Assembly (NCBI GenBank): GCA_933228765.1
Contig: OW121757.1
Coordinates: forward strand, 3,544,001 to 3,608,000
Source: Miltochrista miniata
Lineage: Eukaryota; Arthropoda; Insecta; Lepidoptera; Erebidae
DNA: 64,000 nucleotides
Reading direction: 5' to 3'
Each line of letters starts with the position of its first letter. The first letter of the stretch is position 1. Under the pieces are notes generated by a model. That model had not been told where the DNA came from. It ran no database searches and saw nothing but the letters and a program-made list of their open reading frames with translations. This document shows, piece by piece, positions 1 through 9,756 of the stretch. Made by a program: the position numbers and the translations under genes.

Positions 1-980
1 AAAGTCCAAAAGTCCAATAGTCCAAAAGTCCAAAAGTCCAAAACTACAAAGTCTAAAAGTCTAAAATTCTAAAAGTCCAAAACTCCAAAACTCCAAAACT
101 CCAAAACTCCAAAACTCCAAAACTCCAAAACTCCAAAACTCCAAAATTCCAAAAGTCCAAAAGTCCAAAACTCCAAAATTTCAAAACTCCAAAAGTATAA
201 AAGTTCAAAAGTCCAAAGTACAAAAGTTCAAAATTCAAAAGTCCAAAGTCTAAAACTCCAAAACTCCTAAACTCCTAAACTCCTAAACTCCTAAACTCCT
301 AAACTCCGAAACTCCAAAGCTCCAAATCTCCAAAACTCCAAAACTCCAAAACTCAAAAACTCCAAAACTCCAAAACTCCAAAACTCCAAAACTCCAAAAC
401 TTCAAAACTCCAAAACTCCAAAACTCCAAAACTCCAAAACTCCAAAACTCCAAAAACTCCAAAACTCCAAAACTCCAAAACTCCAAAACTCCAAAACTCC
501 AAAACTCCAAAACTCCAAAACTCCAAAACTCCAAAACTCCAAATCTCCAAAACTCCAAAACTACAAACTCCAAAACTCCAAAGCTCCAAAGCTCCAAAGC
601 TCCAAATCTCCAAAACTCCAAAACTCCAAAGCTCCAAAGCTCCAAAGCTCCAAAGCTCCAAAACTCCAAAACTCCAAAACTCCAAAACTCCAAAACTCCA
701 AAACTCCAAAACTCCAAAACTCCAAAACTCTATACCTCCAACTCCAAAGTTCCAAATAGTCAAACGCCCAAAACTCGAAAAGTCCAAAAGTACAAAAGTC
801 CAAAAGTCCAAAAGTCCAAAAGTCCAAAAGTCCAATAGTCCAAAATTCCAAAGTCCAAAAGGCCATAACTCCAAAGTCTAAAAGTCTAAAATTCTAAAAG
901 TCCAAAACTCCAAAACGCATAACTCCTACACTCCAATACTCCAAAACTCCAAAATTCCGAATGTCCAAAAAGTTCCAAAA
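1..980. repeat. 8-bp satellite array (CTCCAAAA)n
   Basis: About 980 bases of degenerate tandem repeats with an 8-base unit CTCCAAAA and variants (AGTCCAAA, AGCTCCAA, ACTCCTAA). Variant units cluster in blocks, as expected from local unequal exchange. The array enters from the left edge of the window, so its full length is unknown. Open frames on the - strand reading as FWSFGVLE repeats are by-products of the repeat and are not genes. The array ends just before the LINE at about 985. Confidence 0.95.
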
Positions 981-984
981 TAAC

Positions 985-3900
985 ATGCAAAACATATCTG
1001 ACCTCTTTATTAGGTGCGTATTCTCTTTTATTATTCTGAATGCAAGGAGGCCGCAATCAAACTTCTCTTAAAAAACATCAATCTGGTAGGTACCTTCTAA
1101 ATAGTTTTTAATTGCAAACCATAACTATATCGGAAACTGTCCTCCGAACAAAACTAAATTAAAAAATGTAAATTATATCAGCCTGGTGCATTATAATATT
1201 GCAACATTAACGCAGGTCAAAGAGTTTGAATTGGAGCTGTTCATGAGCTCAGAAAATATTGAAATTGTTTGTCTTACAGAGCATATGCGTAAGGAGTATG
1301 AGCTCATGTTCAGTTTCAGTAGTCACCGGGTTGGTAGTGCGTTCTGCAGGGTCAACACAACACGGGGGGGTTCGTTGATTTTATTAAATAAGAAATTAAA
1401 GTATAAGGAACGGAAAGATGTTGTGTCCCTCTCTGTAGAGTGTACAGTTGAAATATCATGCGTAGAATTGGAGCAATTCATAGTAGTATGCGTATATAAA
1501 CCTGGAGTCTCACCCTTTTGTGAGTTTGAGGAAGTAATGGATAAAGTGCTATTTAAACTTGGAAAAACTAATAAACACCTAATAGTGTGCGGTGATTTTA
1601 ATGTTAATATACTTATAAACACGCGTCAAACCAATGATATCTTAAATTTATTTAAATCACACAATCTCACTAACTTATTTTTAGAGCCTACTAGATATTG
1701 TGATACAACAGCTACTTGTCTGGACAATATATACAGTGATATGTTGCCAGAAAGTAAGAGCATTATAAATAAGATAAAATCAGATCATACTGGGCAAATA
1801 GCATCTTTCAAGATCACAAGAGAAAAAGTTAAAAGACGTAAAATATTATGTAGACCAGTAACTAGTGGCCGCTTGGAACGTATGCGAGTTGGACTTTGCA
1901 ATAAACTTCCATTTTTAGACACTGGCTTAGATCCAAATGTAAGTTATAAGTTATTTTTTGATTCCTTTTACAATGAGTTCAACTCCATATTCAAGTCTAA
2001 GGAAGTCACAATCGGTGACAGGCCAGCCTTCAGTGAATGGGCCACTGAGGATATACATAAAAGTAGATTAAAACTGTATGAACTATACTCAGAAAGACAG
2101 CTTAATAGAACAGATGAATTTCTAAATTATGTTAAAACTTATTCAAAAAAGTTTAAAGCAGACTGCTTAGCGGCCAAAAGAAAGTATATAAGTAATAAAA
2201 TTATCAATAGTGTAGACAAAGTTAAATCTACTTGGAAAATAATTAACGCAGAAAGAGGCCAAGCAAAATCAAATGATAATAATTTTAAACTTAAAGTAAA
2301 TGGTAACATAATTACAACAGATGCCGAAGTCGCTAACGAATTTGAACAATTTTTTTCTCGTATTCCAGTAGATTTGACCAGAGCCCTAGGTTCTTCTATC
2401 CCAATAGCAGAATCCTTGTTAAAAGCAAATGTTCCTTGCTGTAATGAAATATTCAAATTCAGTAAAATTAGTTTACACACTATCATAAAAACTTTTAAAT
2501 CTTTAAATATTAAGAAAACGGCTGACCTCTGGGGAATTTCTGTACATTTAGTTAATTCGTTAATTGAAATGGTTGCTCCTGAATTATCAATCATATTTAA
2601 TAATTGTGTTGATAGTGGTGTGTTTCCTGACTTAATGAAGTTTAGTAAAATAACTCCTCTGTTTAAATCGGGTAGCACCTCGGATCCGTCCAATTTTCGT
2701 CCTATTTCTGTACTACCCACGTTTAGTAAAATCTTTGAAAAGGTAATGCTTAATCAAATGCAAAATCATTTTAATACAAATAAACTATTCCATACTAAAC
2801 AATTCGGTTTCACGCGCGGTCGGTCTACCACGGATGCTGGAATCAAATTATTAGAGTATATATATGAGGCCTGGGAGGAGTCGTATGATGCTTATGGTGT
2901 ATTCTGCGACCTATCTAAGGCCTTCGATTGCGTCCAGCATCAGACTTTAATTAAAAAACTTGATCATTATGGGATCCAGGGGACGGCCTTGGATTTAATT
3001 CGTTCTTACCTAAGAGATAGAGTACAGAAAGTAGTTATAAATGGTAAACAGTCACATGGTTCTGCTGTAACAATGGGGGTGCCTCAGGGTTCAATTCTGG
3101 GACCTTTTCTATTTTTAGTGTACATAAATGATCTCCCTCACCTTATAAGAGACGATCACGAGGTAGTTTTGTTTGCTGATGACACATCTTTTATATTTAA
3201 AGTTGAACGTGGACAACGCGATCTTGACGAAGTAAACAATGCCCTCTCTAGGGTAGTCCACTGGTTTAACGCAAATAATTTATTGTTAAATGAAACTAAA
3301 ACAAAATGTATTAGATTCACCTTGCCAAATGTTAGGCTCGTTAACACCAGTATTAAGATTAGGGATGATCAAGTAGAATTGGTCGATGAAACTGTCTTTC
3401 TGGGCATAAAGTTAGACTCCAACTTGCAGTGGGGGCCTCATATCGAGAAAGTCTCGGGCAGACTGAGCTCTGCAGCCTATGCCGTTAAAAAGATCCGACA
3501 ACTGACAGACATTAGAACAGCGCGTCTTGTCTACTTTAGCTATTTCCACAGTGTCATGACCTATGGCATACTATTATGGGGTAACGCTGCCGACATCGAA
3601 TCTATCTTTGTGTTGCAGAAAAGGGCTGTCCGGGCTATCTATGGTATGGGGATTCGGGAGTCATTAAGAGAAAAGTTTAAGGATATCAACATACTTACTG
3701 TGTATTCACAGTACATATATGAAAACTTATTATATACTCATAAAAATAACAGTAAATTTATTAAAAATAGTGATATCCATAATCTAAACTTAAGAAATAA
3801 GAATAAATTGGCTGTACCTAGATTTAGGCTTAATAAAATAAGCAATTCTTTTGCGGGCAATTGTATTCGAATGTACAATACATTGCCGACAGCCATAACA

Positions 3901-4220
3901 GGTTTGTCAGTTAATAAATTTAAAAAACTAATAAAACTTAAATTGTGCCAGAAAGCTTATTATAGCATTAAAGACTTTCTAGAAGACAAGGCTGCCTGGC
4001 AGTGACACGAATTGCTCCTTTCTACATTAAAAAAAAACTGTATTAGATACTAAGATACTAGAAGAGAAGGGACCAGACTGAGTTTCTTGGGGTGTTCTTC
4101 TCAGTCTGTAGTATTTCCGAACCCCCGGTAGAGTCACAAAAATTTTGACAAACCTAAATAATTTTTTTAAAAATTTCAAAGGGAATAAATTTTATTTTAT
4201 TTTATTTTATTTTATTTTAT
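985..4220 (+). mobile_element. Non-LTR retrotransposon (LINE), copy 1, with (TTTTA)n tail
   Basis: A LINE with an intact ORF2, a short 3' UTR (about 4006-4190) and a 3' end of repeated TTTTA units at 4195-4220. The 5' limit near 985 is set by the satellite. No gag-like ORF1 is visible, so the copy is either 5'-truncated or of a family without ORF1. The same 3' sequence recurs at 26088-29791 and 36435-36566. The pentanucleotide tail and EN-RT layout suggest the CR1/Jockey group; I could not fix the clade. Confidence 0.9.
1186..4005 (+). CDS. LINE ORF2: endonuclease-reverse transcriptase
   Basis: A 939-codon uninterrupted frame. The AP-type endonuclease spans about residues 1-205: HYNI near the start, CLTEH around 30, CGDFNVN around 140 and SDHT near 200 match the EEP catalytic positions. 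The reverse transcriptase spans about 480-750, with FRPIS, QFGFTRGRSTTDA, DLSKAFDCVQH (motif A), GVPQGSILGP (motif B) and FADDTS (catalytic motif C). The C-terminal tail has no visible CCHC knuckle. The first codon here is GTG and the frame stays open upstream (ISLV before HYNI), so the true start lies further 5' or was lost by truncation. The endonuclease nicks target DNA and the RT primes cDNA there. An intact ORF suggests recent insertion. Confidence 0.9.
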   Translation: MHYNIATLTQVKEFELELFMSSENIEIVCLTEHMRKEYELMFSFSSHRVGSAFCRVNTTRGGSLILLNKKLKYKERKDVVSLSVECTVEISCVELEQFIVVCVYKPGVSPFCEFEEVMDKVLFKLGKTNKHLIVCGDFNVNILINTRQTNDILNLFKSHNLTNLFLEPTRYCDTTATCLDNIYSDMLPESKSIINKIKSDHTGQIASFKITREKVKRRKILCRPVTSGRLERMRVGLCNKLPFLDTGLDPNVSYKLFFDSFYNEFNSIFKSKEVTIGDRPAFSEWATEDIHKSRLKLYELYSERQLNRTDEFLNYVKTYSKKFKADCLAAKRKYISNKIINSVDKVKSTWKIINAERGQAKSNDNNFKLKVNGNIITTDAEVANEFEQFFSRIPVDLTRALGSSIPIAESLLKANVPCCNEIFKFSKISLHTIIKTFKSLNIKKTADLWGISVHLVNSLIEMVAPELSIIFNNCVDSGVFPDLMKFSKITPLFKSGSTSDPSNFRPISVLPTFSKIFEKVMLNQMQNHFNTNKLFHTKQFGFTRGRSTTDAGIKLLEYIYEAWEESYDAYGVFCDLSKAFDCVQHQTLIKKLDHYGIQGTALDLIRSYLRDRVQKVVINGKQSHGSAVTMGVPQGSILGPFLFLVYINDLPHLIRDDHEVVLFADDTSFIFKVERGQRDLDEVNNALSRVVHWFNANNLLLNETKTKCIRFTLPNVRLVNTSIKIRDDQVELVDETVFLGIKLDSNLQWGPHIEKVSGRLSSAAYAVKKIRQLTDIRTARLVYFSYFHSVMTYGILLWGNAADIESIFVLQKRAVRAIYGMGIRESLREKFKDINILTVYSQYIYENLLYTHKNNSKFIKNSDIHNLNLRNKNKLAVPRFRLNKISNSFAGNCIRMYNTLPTAITGLSVNKFKKLIKLKLCQKAYYSIKDFLEDKAAWQ

Positions 4221-4260
4221 AGGTTGTATATAATAATTTTGTTCTGAAGCTGGCAGAATA
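4021..4260. other. LINE 3' UTR and flank
   Basis: Contains the LINE 3' UTR block beginning GGGACCAGACTGAGTTTC at about 4068, which is the signature used to recognise the other copies in this window, followed by the (TTTTA)n tail. No gene. Confidence 0.8.
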
Positions 4261-4648
4261 TAATTAAAAAAACAATGACCAACGCCATCTATTGGTAATA
4301 TCACTTTTTAAAGCTATTTTATTCTTATTGCTGTTATGATAAAAGTGTATAAAGTAGCCTAAAACCATCTCTGAATCGTATTGTATATCGTGTCCAATTT
4401 TGAGCTCAATCGATTCAGTAAATTTTGAGTTTTTAATAGATACACAAACGCACACAACATTTTTATATATATAGATTATTAAGTATAGAAGTATAGATAA
4501 TATTAGTATAGATGATATTTATATAGAACGTAAATTATGCATATTGATGATTATTTCTTCTGACTATTATACTTTTTGATTTTATATATTTTGAACTTAT
4601 ACAATGTAAACTTTTAATTTTATACTTATGCATTATGATACGTACCCA

Positions 4649-4810
4649 TGGGCAAGTCTGTAAATATAGACATACAAAAATCTGTTCTTAGGAACTGTGC
4701 AAAAGTTATATTTTATGAAATCAATGTATGCAGTTCTTCTTTTCTCTAAAATCGATGGTATAGTTCCTAAGAATAGATCTTTGTATGTCTTATATTTACA
4801 GACTTGCCCA
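4649..4810. mobile_element. Small foldback/MITE-like element
   Basis: Two inverted arms of about 47-49 bases (4649-4695 and 4762-4810) surround a 66-base spacer. Both outer ends read TGGGCAAGTCTGTAAATAT on their own strand, with a few mismatches between arms. The spacer has no coding capacity. The structure is that of a non-autonomous inverted-repeat element; the superfamily is not determinable. Confidence 0.75.
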
Positions 4811-5312
4811 TTCTGACCGTTCCAAATGTTACATCCTTTATGTGTACTGGTCTTCAGGCCTGGATGGACCTTTCTGTTTCACTTTCACTAAGAAATATAT
4901 TGGAATATTTTATTGCAACATTGGCTACCCTATTCAAATGACGTTTAGTTTTTAGTGCCAAATCATAGCATCCGTCGTGGGACCGCGATTTATATCGCTT
5001 CGGTGCAAATTGGCAATACATTATGCTTTGTCACTTGTGGTGATTGAAATTTTTAGTATCAACCAGGGGACCTGCTTTACGGCTTTGCTTGCTTTGATAC
5101 AGTTTAAATTTAGCTTTAATTTAACAATATATACGCTGTAGTAACTATCTCCAGCACATAAAAGAATACAAAAGACAAAGGTAACATAAAAAGAGAAGAT
5201 AAAGAGTAAAGAATAAAAGCATAAAAGGTCAATCCTGTCGACGAGTACAGACATTCCCTCTCCTCCTCTAGGCACAACACAGACGAGAAGATGCGGCACG
5301 GTCAACACTCAC

Positions 5313-5401
5313 CTTTTGTATCTTTCGCGGACACAATGTCTGCCAGGAGCATCGTGCCATCGTCTGCGATGCGCCTTATTATGGTTCGACCAAAGTTAAC
5401 C
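5313..5401 (-). CDS. Probable Ig-domain exon of the divergent - strand gene
   Basis: An 89-base segment with acceptor AG and donor GTGAGT on the - strand. Only one frame is open; it reads VNFGRTIIRRIADDGTMLL and then ADIVSAKDTK, which resembles the D-E-F strand region of an Ig domain (ADDGTMLLADIVSAKD, as in DGTLLLSNVxxxD). It probably continues the gene whose exons 1-2 lie at 9708-9754 and 9436-9590. That exon 2 ends in phase 0, whereas this exon needs two incoming bases, so at least one exon between them is missing from my model. The F-strand Cys should lie in the next exon downstream. Confidence 0.5.
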
Positions 5402-6110
5402 CTTGCAGAGCCGAGGGAAAGTCATCTATTATAGTAGGTAATGCTATAAATATGAAATATTTATTTATAGGTATCGATTGTAACCTAAGCTAAGCGTTGC
5501 TAAACAGAGTACCTAGCTATAGTTAATTATAACTTAAGTAGGTACTCTCTGATGATGTTGGCGTGGCGAATAGACTACACTTTGTAAGTATGTAATGGTA
5601 GCGATGGATGTGAGGTCCGAATACATCGAACATTTGTGGCGCTTTCATTTACGAGTGTTTACGTTCGGAATGCATGTTTAACCGTTGGTTACGGTTGATT
5701 GCAAATTTGCAACATGGTAGTTGTTGTAAAGGGCTAGCGACACGGTCAAACTGCACTAATCATGCAGGTTAAATATGAATGGAAGTTGCTTAAGTGTGCG
5801 TGATTTCTTTACATGTGTGTGTGCATCGACGTGTATGTACACATGATATATTTTAACGGGCATGACAAGTGCATTATGACAGTGTCGCTGGCCCTTAAAG
5901 GTTAGTTAAGGTAGCCAGCACACTGCACCTGTCCATTTCAACACCCTGTTACGTGGGACAAGATGCAAATGGCGAAATGTTAGCATATGCTAAATGGTAA
6001 GCCTCTGTCTACCTTGGCACAGAAAACACAGCAAACCTTGGTCTACCTATACGGAGATAAAGGCGTAAACGATAATGTGAGTAGGTATATATATAAATGG
6101 TAGGTATGAC
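5402..6110. other. Intron/intergenic DNA with decayed SINE
   Basis: No gene seen. Bases 5920-6080 resemble the repeat family found more fully at 22900 and 30085 (TGTCCATTTCAACAC, ACGTGGGACAA, CTCTGTCTACC, ATAAAGGCGT), here degraded. Confidence 0.6.
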
Positions 6111-6111
6111 T

Positions 6112-6382
6112 GCCTCTGTGGCTCAGTCGGTAGTGATAGCGCCTGCGGCGCTGGAGGTCGTGAGTTCGATTCCCTACGGAGACAAATATTTGTGTGACCC
6201 ATAAATGTTTGTCTCAAGAGCCTGGGTGTTTCTATGTAGGTATAATATGTATGTATTTATTTAAAAAGTACCTAAATAAGTATTAGTATCCGTGGTCTGA
6301 TACCCATAACACAAGCAGGTTATTCCCAGCTTACTTTGGGATCAGAGAGCGTTGTGTGAAATGTCCGTGAATATTTATTATT
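6112..6382 (+). mobile_element. tRNA-derived SINE, full-length-like copy
   Basis: The head GCCTCTGTGGCTCAGTCGG matches a tRNA 5' end with A box (TGGCTCAGTCGGTAG) and a B box GAGTTCGATTCC downstream, giving an internal pol III promoter. The body (ACAAATATTTGTGTGACCC, GTCTCAAGAGCCTGGG) and 3' part (CCGTGGTCTGATACCC, GATCAGAGAGCG) continue to about 6382. It is not a tRNA gene: there is no anticodon arm of tRNA form or acceptor closure. The second copy at 25951/29792 is split by a LINE. Confidence 0.85.
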
Positions 6383-6386
6383 ATTT

Positions 6387-6577
6387 GAAGCGACCTAGGG
6401 AGTAACTCAGGTATTCTTTCTGACGGAAGTAACGCTATTTGAATTTTGAATAGCGGAAAAGTAGTTTCCGCTATTCAAAATTCTAATGAATGATATTAAT
6501 ATAACATTTGATGCCGTCAATGGCAAAGAAGTTTTACTTAAATCGCGCGTAAAGGTTACACGCACACACTTTTTTTA
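6387..6577. repeat. Interspersed repeat, pair with 33664-33858
   Basis: About 190 bases beginning GCGACCTAGGGAGTAACTCA and ending AAAGGTTACACGCACACAC. It is highly similar to 33664-33858 in the same orientation. It contains an internal inverted repeat around TTTGAATTTTGAATAGCGGA / TCCGCTATTCAAAATTC. Non-coding and of unknown class. Confidence 0.8.
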
Positions 6578-7210
6578 TGATTATTATTATTTATTATAAT
6601 TAACTACAAAATATCCGATTCTCGCAATTTGTGTACTGTCAAATTATCTCACGTGCAGGCAGTAGGTAATCTGTCTATAATTGGCATAGCTTGTAAGTAT
6701 TGTAATTAGGGTTGCCAGATACAGGCATTTCATTTCCGGGACAATTCGAGGGTTACGCATTAGGTCGGTAGGAAAATATACTAAAAGGAAATCATTTTTG
6801 TAAACCACTTGTAATATTTTACAAAACTTAAAACAAATTATTGGCACCCCACCTCGCTTTTACTTTTTCATTAAATAAAACTTTGGAAAAAAATTACTTA
6901 TTTTACTTTAAATTTGGTTTGAAAACAACTTATCATCACACATAAAAATAAAATTTGAAACAAAAATTGAGATCGTCTGCTCGCTCATTCAGTCGTTTAA
7001 AAACTTTGGTAGAAAATCAACATCAGATTACAATATTAAACATAAAAACCACTTTTAAAACAAAACATAAGTACTTCTCTTTTGCTTAATAAATAAATTC
7101 GAATATTAAAATCACAATTATTTTGGCTCAGTATATAAATCAAACGATAAACCGACCACTTTTTTAAGTATTTGTCACTGGATTTTGCCATATTTTGCAA
7201 CCTTTCTCCG

Positions 7211-7495
7211 TCAGGGCTTTGCAGAATACGACATTATTTGCGAGCAAGACGCATCAAAATTGATGCGAGTCTGCAGTTCAGACTTGATCAAGTCCATGGA
7301 CATTCTGTATCGCTCTTTCGTCCATAAATTATTCATCAGGCTAAAAATTCGTTCACAAAAGGCGTTGCTTCTTGAAATTGAAAGAACAAAACGAATCCTT
7401 GGAATTGTTAATTCTAAAAAAGTGAGCCCAATTTTGTCATTTGGCAAGTCTTTTGGAAGGCCCTCAAAAACAGTTTTCAGACATTCCTTCGTCAT
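7211..7495 (-). pseudogene. hAT transposase C-terminal (dimerisation) fragment
   Basis: A 94-codon - strand frame containing ISRSNAFCERIFSLMNNLW, then TKERYRMSMDLIKSELQTR and INFDASC. This is the conserved C-terminal hATC dimerisation region (pattern SNAxxERxFSxMNxxxTxxRNRM). The DDE core and the N-terminal BED finger are absent, so only about the last 90 residues remain. Confidence 0.85.
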
Positions 7496-7679
7496 CAGAA
7501 TTTCCTTTCATATTGAAAATTGAAGCTGCAGTAAACGTTGACTGCCTTTATTCAAAATTCGCATGGCTCACTTTTTTCGAACTAACAATTCTAGCGATTT
7601 TGTCAATTTAAAGAAAATAGTTGGTTTTGTTCTTTTAATTCCAACAAGCTACACCTTTTGTGAACGCCTAAATTTTCAG

Positions 7680-7810
7680 CCCGATGAGTAATTTATGGAC
7701 GAAAGAGCGATACAGAATGTCCATGGACTTGATCAAGTCTGAACTGCAGACTCGCATCAATTTTGATGCGTCTTGCTCGCAAATAATGTCGCATTCTGCA
7801 AAGCCCTGAC
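7680..7810 (+). pseudogene. Second, inverted copy of the hATC fragment
   Basis: On the + strand, ATGAGTAATTTATGGACGAA onward encodes MSNLWTKERYRMSMDLIK and then SELQTRINFDASCSQIM, the same peptide as in the left arm. It lies within the right arm of the palindrome. It is a duplicated fragment and not a separate gene. Confidence 0.85.
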
Positions 7811-8269
7811 GGAGAAAGGTTTAAAAAGTGGTCGGTTTATCGTTTGATTTATATACTGAGCCAAAATAATTGTGATTTTAATATTCGTGTTTATTTAATA
7901 AGCAAAAGAGAAGTATTTAAAGTGGTTTTTATGTTTAATATTGTAATCTGATGTTGATTTTCTACCAAAGTTTATTTTATTAAGCGACTGAATGACACGA
8001 AAGCGAAGCGTGCGCGAGCGTGGTAGGCATTCGAAATCCGGGACTATAAAGTGCGATTCCTGGACACTGGACAAGACACGTAATTCCGGGACAATCCCGG
8101 ATTTCCCGGCCATCTGGCAACCCTAATTGTAATGAATGACAAACAAGCGGTTAACTTGTTTTGCGGGTTTTATACACTTGTGCATATTACACGCAAATTA
8201 CGGTAAGAGGAAAAATTAATATAATGAAGAATTTTTATATAAAATAGGTAACATCATCGTAGTATGTTT

Positions 8270-9000
8270 CTTTAAGAAGCATTGGGGCTGCAGCGCCAAG
8301 ATCTTATTACAGGCCTGGGTGTGGAAAATCTCACGCTGGAGACCATGTCCGTCACTTTCTTCCGACGCTGGAGAACATGTCTCCAGCGTCGGAAGAAAGT
8401 GATACACCTGCCTGCGTCTTTCTGCGAGCCAGTTATGCTAGCAAAAGAGGCGCCAGGGAGGTAACGGGTGAGTTTATTATTTTCTTGTGGGAACGCCGCG
8501 CCGGCGGCACCGCCGAGCGGACGATCCGACCGCCTTTCTGCTGCCCATTTCGTTAATTTTCCCAGGAAGGAAATCTCCAAGAAATGTGTCGGGTGTCCCA
8601 GCAATCTTCAAGGCGCGTCCCATTGAATCTTACAGTTCCCTTGGATACATAACTGGAGAGTTACGTAGTCGGCGCGTTGTGGTGTGATTGCCGCAGGCTA
8701 CTGAACGCCCAGTCCGGCGACATTACAGGCCTCCAGGACCGTCCTTACAAAAGCACGCCCAAGACGAGGGCGTAAAAGTTTCATGCACGTCACACGCCCA
8801 AGAAGCGGGATATCACCCTAACAACTACCAAAGACGCGTGAAAGTACCCGAACCTCCCGGTCAGGACTTAGGAGGCAGAGGTAGTCAAGGTCAGTCGGGA
8901 ATCCAGGGACGTATTTCTGAGTGCTTACGATGTGGGCAGAGGTAGGCACGTCTTTTTAGCCGGTAAGAGTTCGGTGTCAAATCCATGAGGAATTCCCATA
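8270..9000 (+). mobile_element. Decayed non-LTR element (3' region)
   Basis: GC-richer than its surroundings. The segment 8690-8990 carries a LINE-like 3' UTR text (GCGGGATATCACCCTAAC, CAAAGACGCGTGAAAGT, CGAACCTCCCGGTCAGGA) related to the tails at 14700-14950 and 59590-59770, ending near CCATACGTAAAAAAAATG at 9007. Short frames exist on both strands but none is continuous. The family is probably R1-like. Confidence 0.5.
8352..8402. repeat. Perfect 23-bp inverted repeat with 5-base loop
   Basis: Left arm 8352-8374 (TCACTTTCTTCCGACGCTGG plus AGA), loop ACATG, right arm 8380-8402, an exact reverse complement. It sits inside the decayed LINE material. The GC-rich stem would be stable in RNA or single-stranded DNA. 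Confidence 0.9.
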
Positions 9001-9435
9001 CGTAAAAAAAATGCAACCATTTATTTAAAAGTGAAGGATTTAAAAACATCCATTGATCTACTATGATATGACATTTTTTTTGTATTTATAGATACAGATT
9101 CTATATCCTGAGAATATGTTAAGGTCAGAAACCTGTTCATACACTATATTACGACGTAACATTTGCGCATAAATTAAATAAACTAAACATAAAAATAGTC
9201 TACAATTTTATTGATACAATAACGTTGTGATGCTAATTTGGCTCGCCGAATCAATGTATCAAGTCCATGCCTAGCCTACACGAATATTATAAAAATAATG
9301 CTATAGGAGGCAGTTGAGGGTTAAGAGGGCACAAGTGTTTATTTTTTTTTGTGTTTTTAATTACATATAGTTTTTTTGAAGTGCCAGTATGAATTATGAA
9401 TTTTCATATTGTCATTAATTAGAGCTAACACTTAC

Positions 9436-9590
9436 CAAAACTTCATGATGAGTCTTGTTACCCCTGTGCACCCACTGAACATTTGGTGTACTTATTGGAG
9501 ACAGATCGCCACAAGGTATTGTCACATTTGTGCCCTTGTCTGCACCTACGTCCCGAATTTCCACTCCCTCGGCTAGAGCCCGTGAGAATG
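9436..9590 (-). CDS. Ig-superfamily gene, exon 2
   Basis: Acceptor TTTTAG and donor GTAAGT bound 155 bases reading AFSRALAEGVEIRDVGADKG, then TNVTIPCGDLSPISTPNVQW and VHRGNKTHHEVL. The B-strand Cys (TIPC) and C-strand Trp (VQWVHRG) are those of an Ig V- or I-type domain, and NVT and NKT are glycosylation sequons, fitting an extracellular chain. The entry phase matches exon 1 (one leftover G). The gene reads leftward, away from KSR. The family member is not identified. Confidence 0.8.
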
Positions 9591-9707
9591 CTAAAACAAT
9601 ACGAATTCTGAAGTATGTACCAAATAATATAATCATAATTAAGTCAATCATCTAATAAGAAGACTGTTTATTTAGAATGATGTGCCGTATTATGCTATTT
9701 TATTTAC

Positions 9708-9756
9708 CTTCTATTCCAAGGCAGAACACGAACAACAATATACGTTCGAAAAACAT
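9708..9756 (-). CDS. Ig-superfamily gene, exon 1 with signal peptide
   Basis: ATG at 9756-9754 begins MFFERILLFVFCLGIE, a short basic start followed by a hydrophobic run typical of a signal peptide, and is followed by donor GTAAAT at 9707. With exon 2 the mature chain would start near EGVEIRDVG. No upstream in-frame extension is needed. The start lies about 650 bases from the KSR start on the other strand, so the two genes probably share a divergent promoter region. Confidence 0.7.

Larger units (their letters stand above)
6699..8133. mobile_element. hAT transposon derivative with mirror-image interior
   Basis: The element spans 6707-8125. Its ends are inverted: TAGGGTTGCCAGAT at the left and the complement ATCTGGCAACCCTA at the right. 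It is flanked by a perfect 8-base duplication ATTGTAAT at 6699-6706 and 8126-8133. An 8-bp target duplication and TAGGG-type ends are characteristic of hAT elements. The interior is itself a long palindrome: about 6985-7400 is repeated inverted at about 7625-7998. Both arms carry the end of a hAT transposase gene, so the element is non-autonomous. Confidence 0.9.

Noticed and set aside
53..874. Long - strand frames reading FWSFGVLE repeats
   Set aside because: They exist because the 8-bp satellite lacks stops in several frames; all three frames give similar text and no family is recognisable.
2139..2720. 193-codon - strand frame, repeated at 26238-26819
   Set aside because: Antisense shadow of LINE ORF2, present twice because the LINE is.
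4264..4455. 63-codon - strand frame (MCVCVSIKNSKFTES...)
   Set aside because: Resembles repeat-derived text seen widely in Lepidoptera (TACTGAATCGATTGAGCTC motif), with no domain and no splice context.
6112..6185. A tRNA gene
   Set aside because: It has A and B boxes but continues into a 270-base body repeated at 25951/29792, and does not close a cloverleaf; it is a SINE head.
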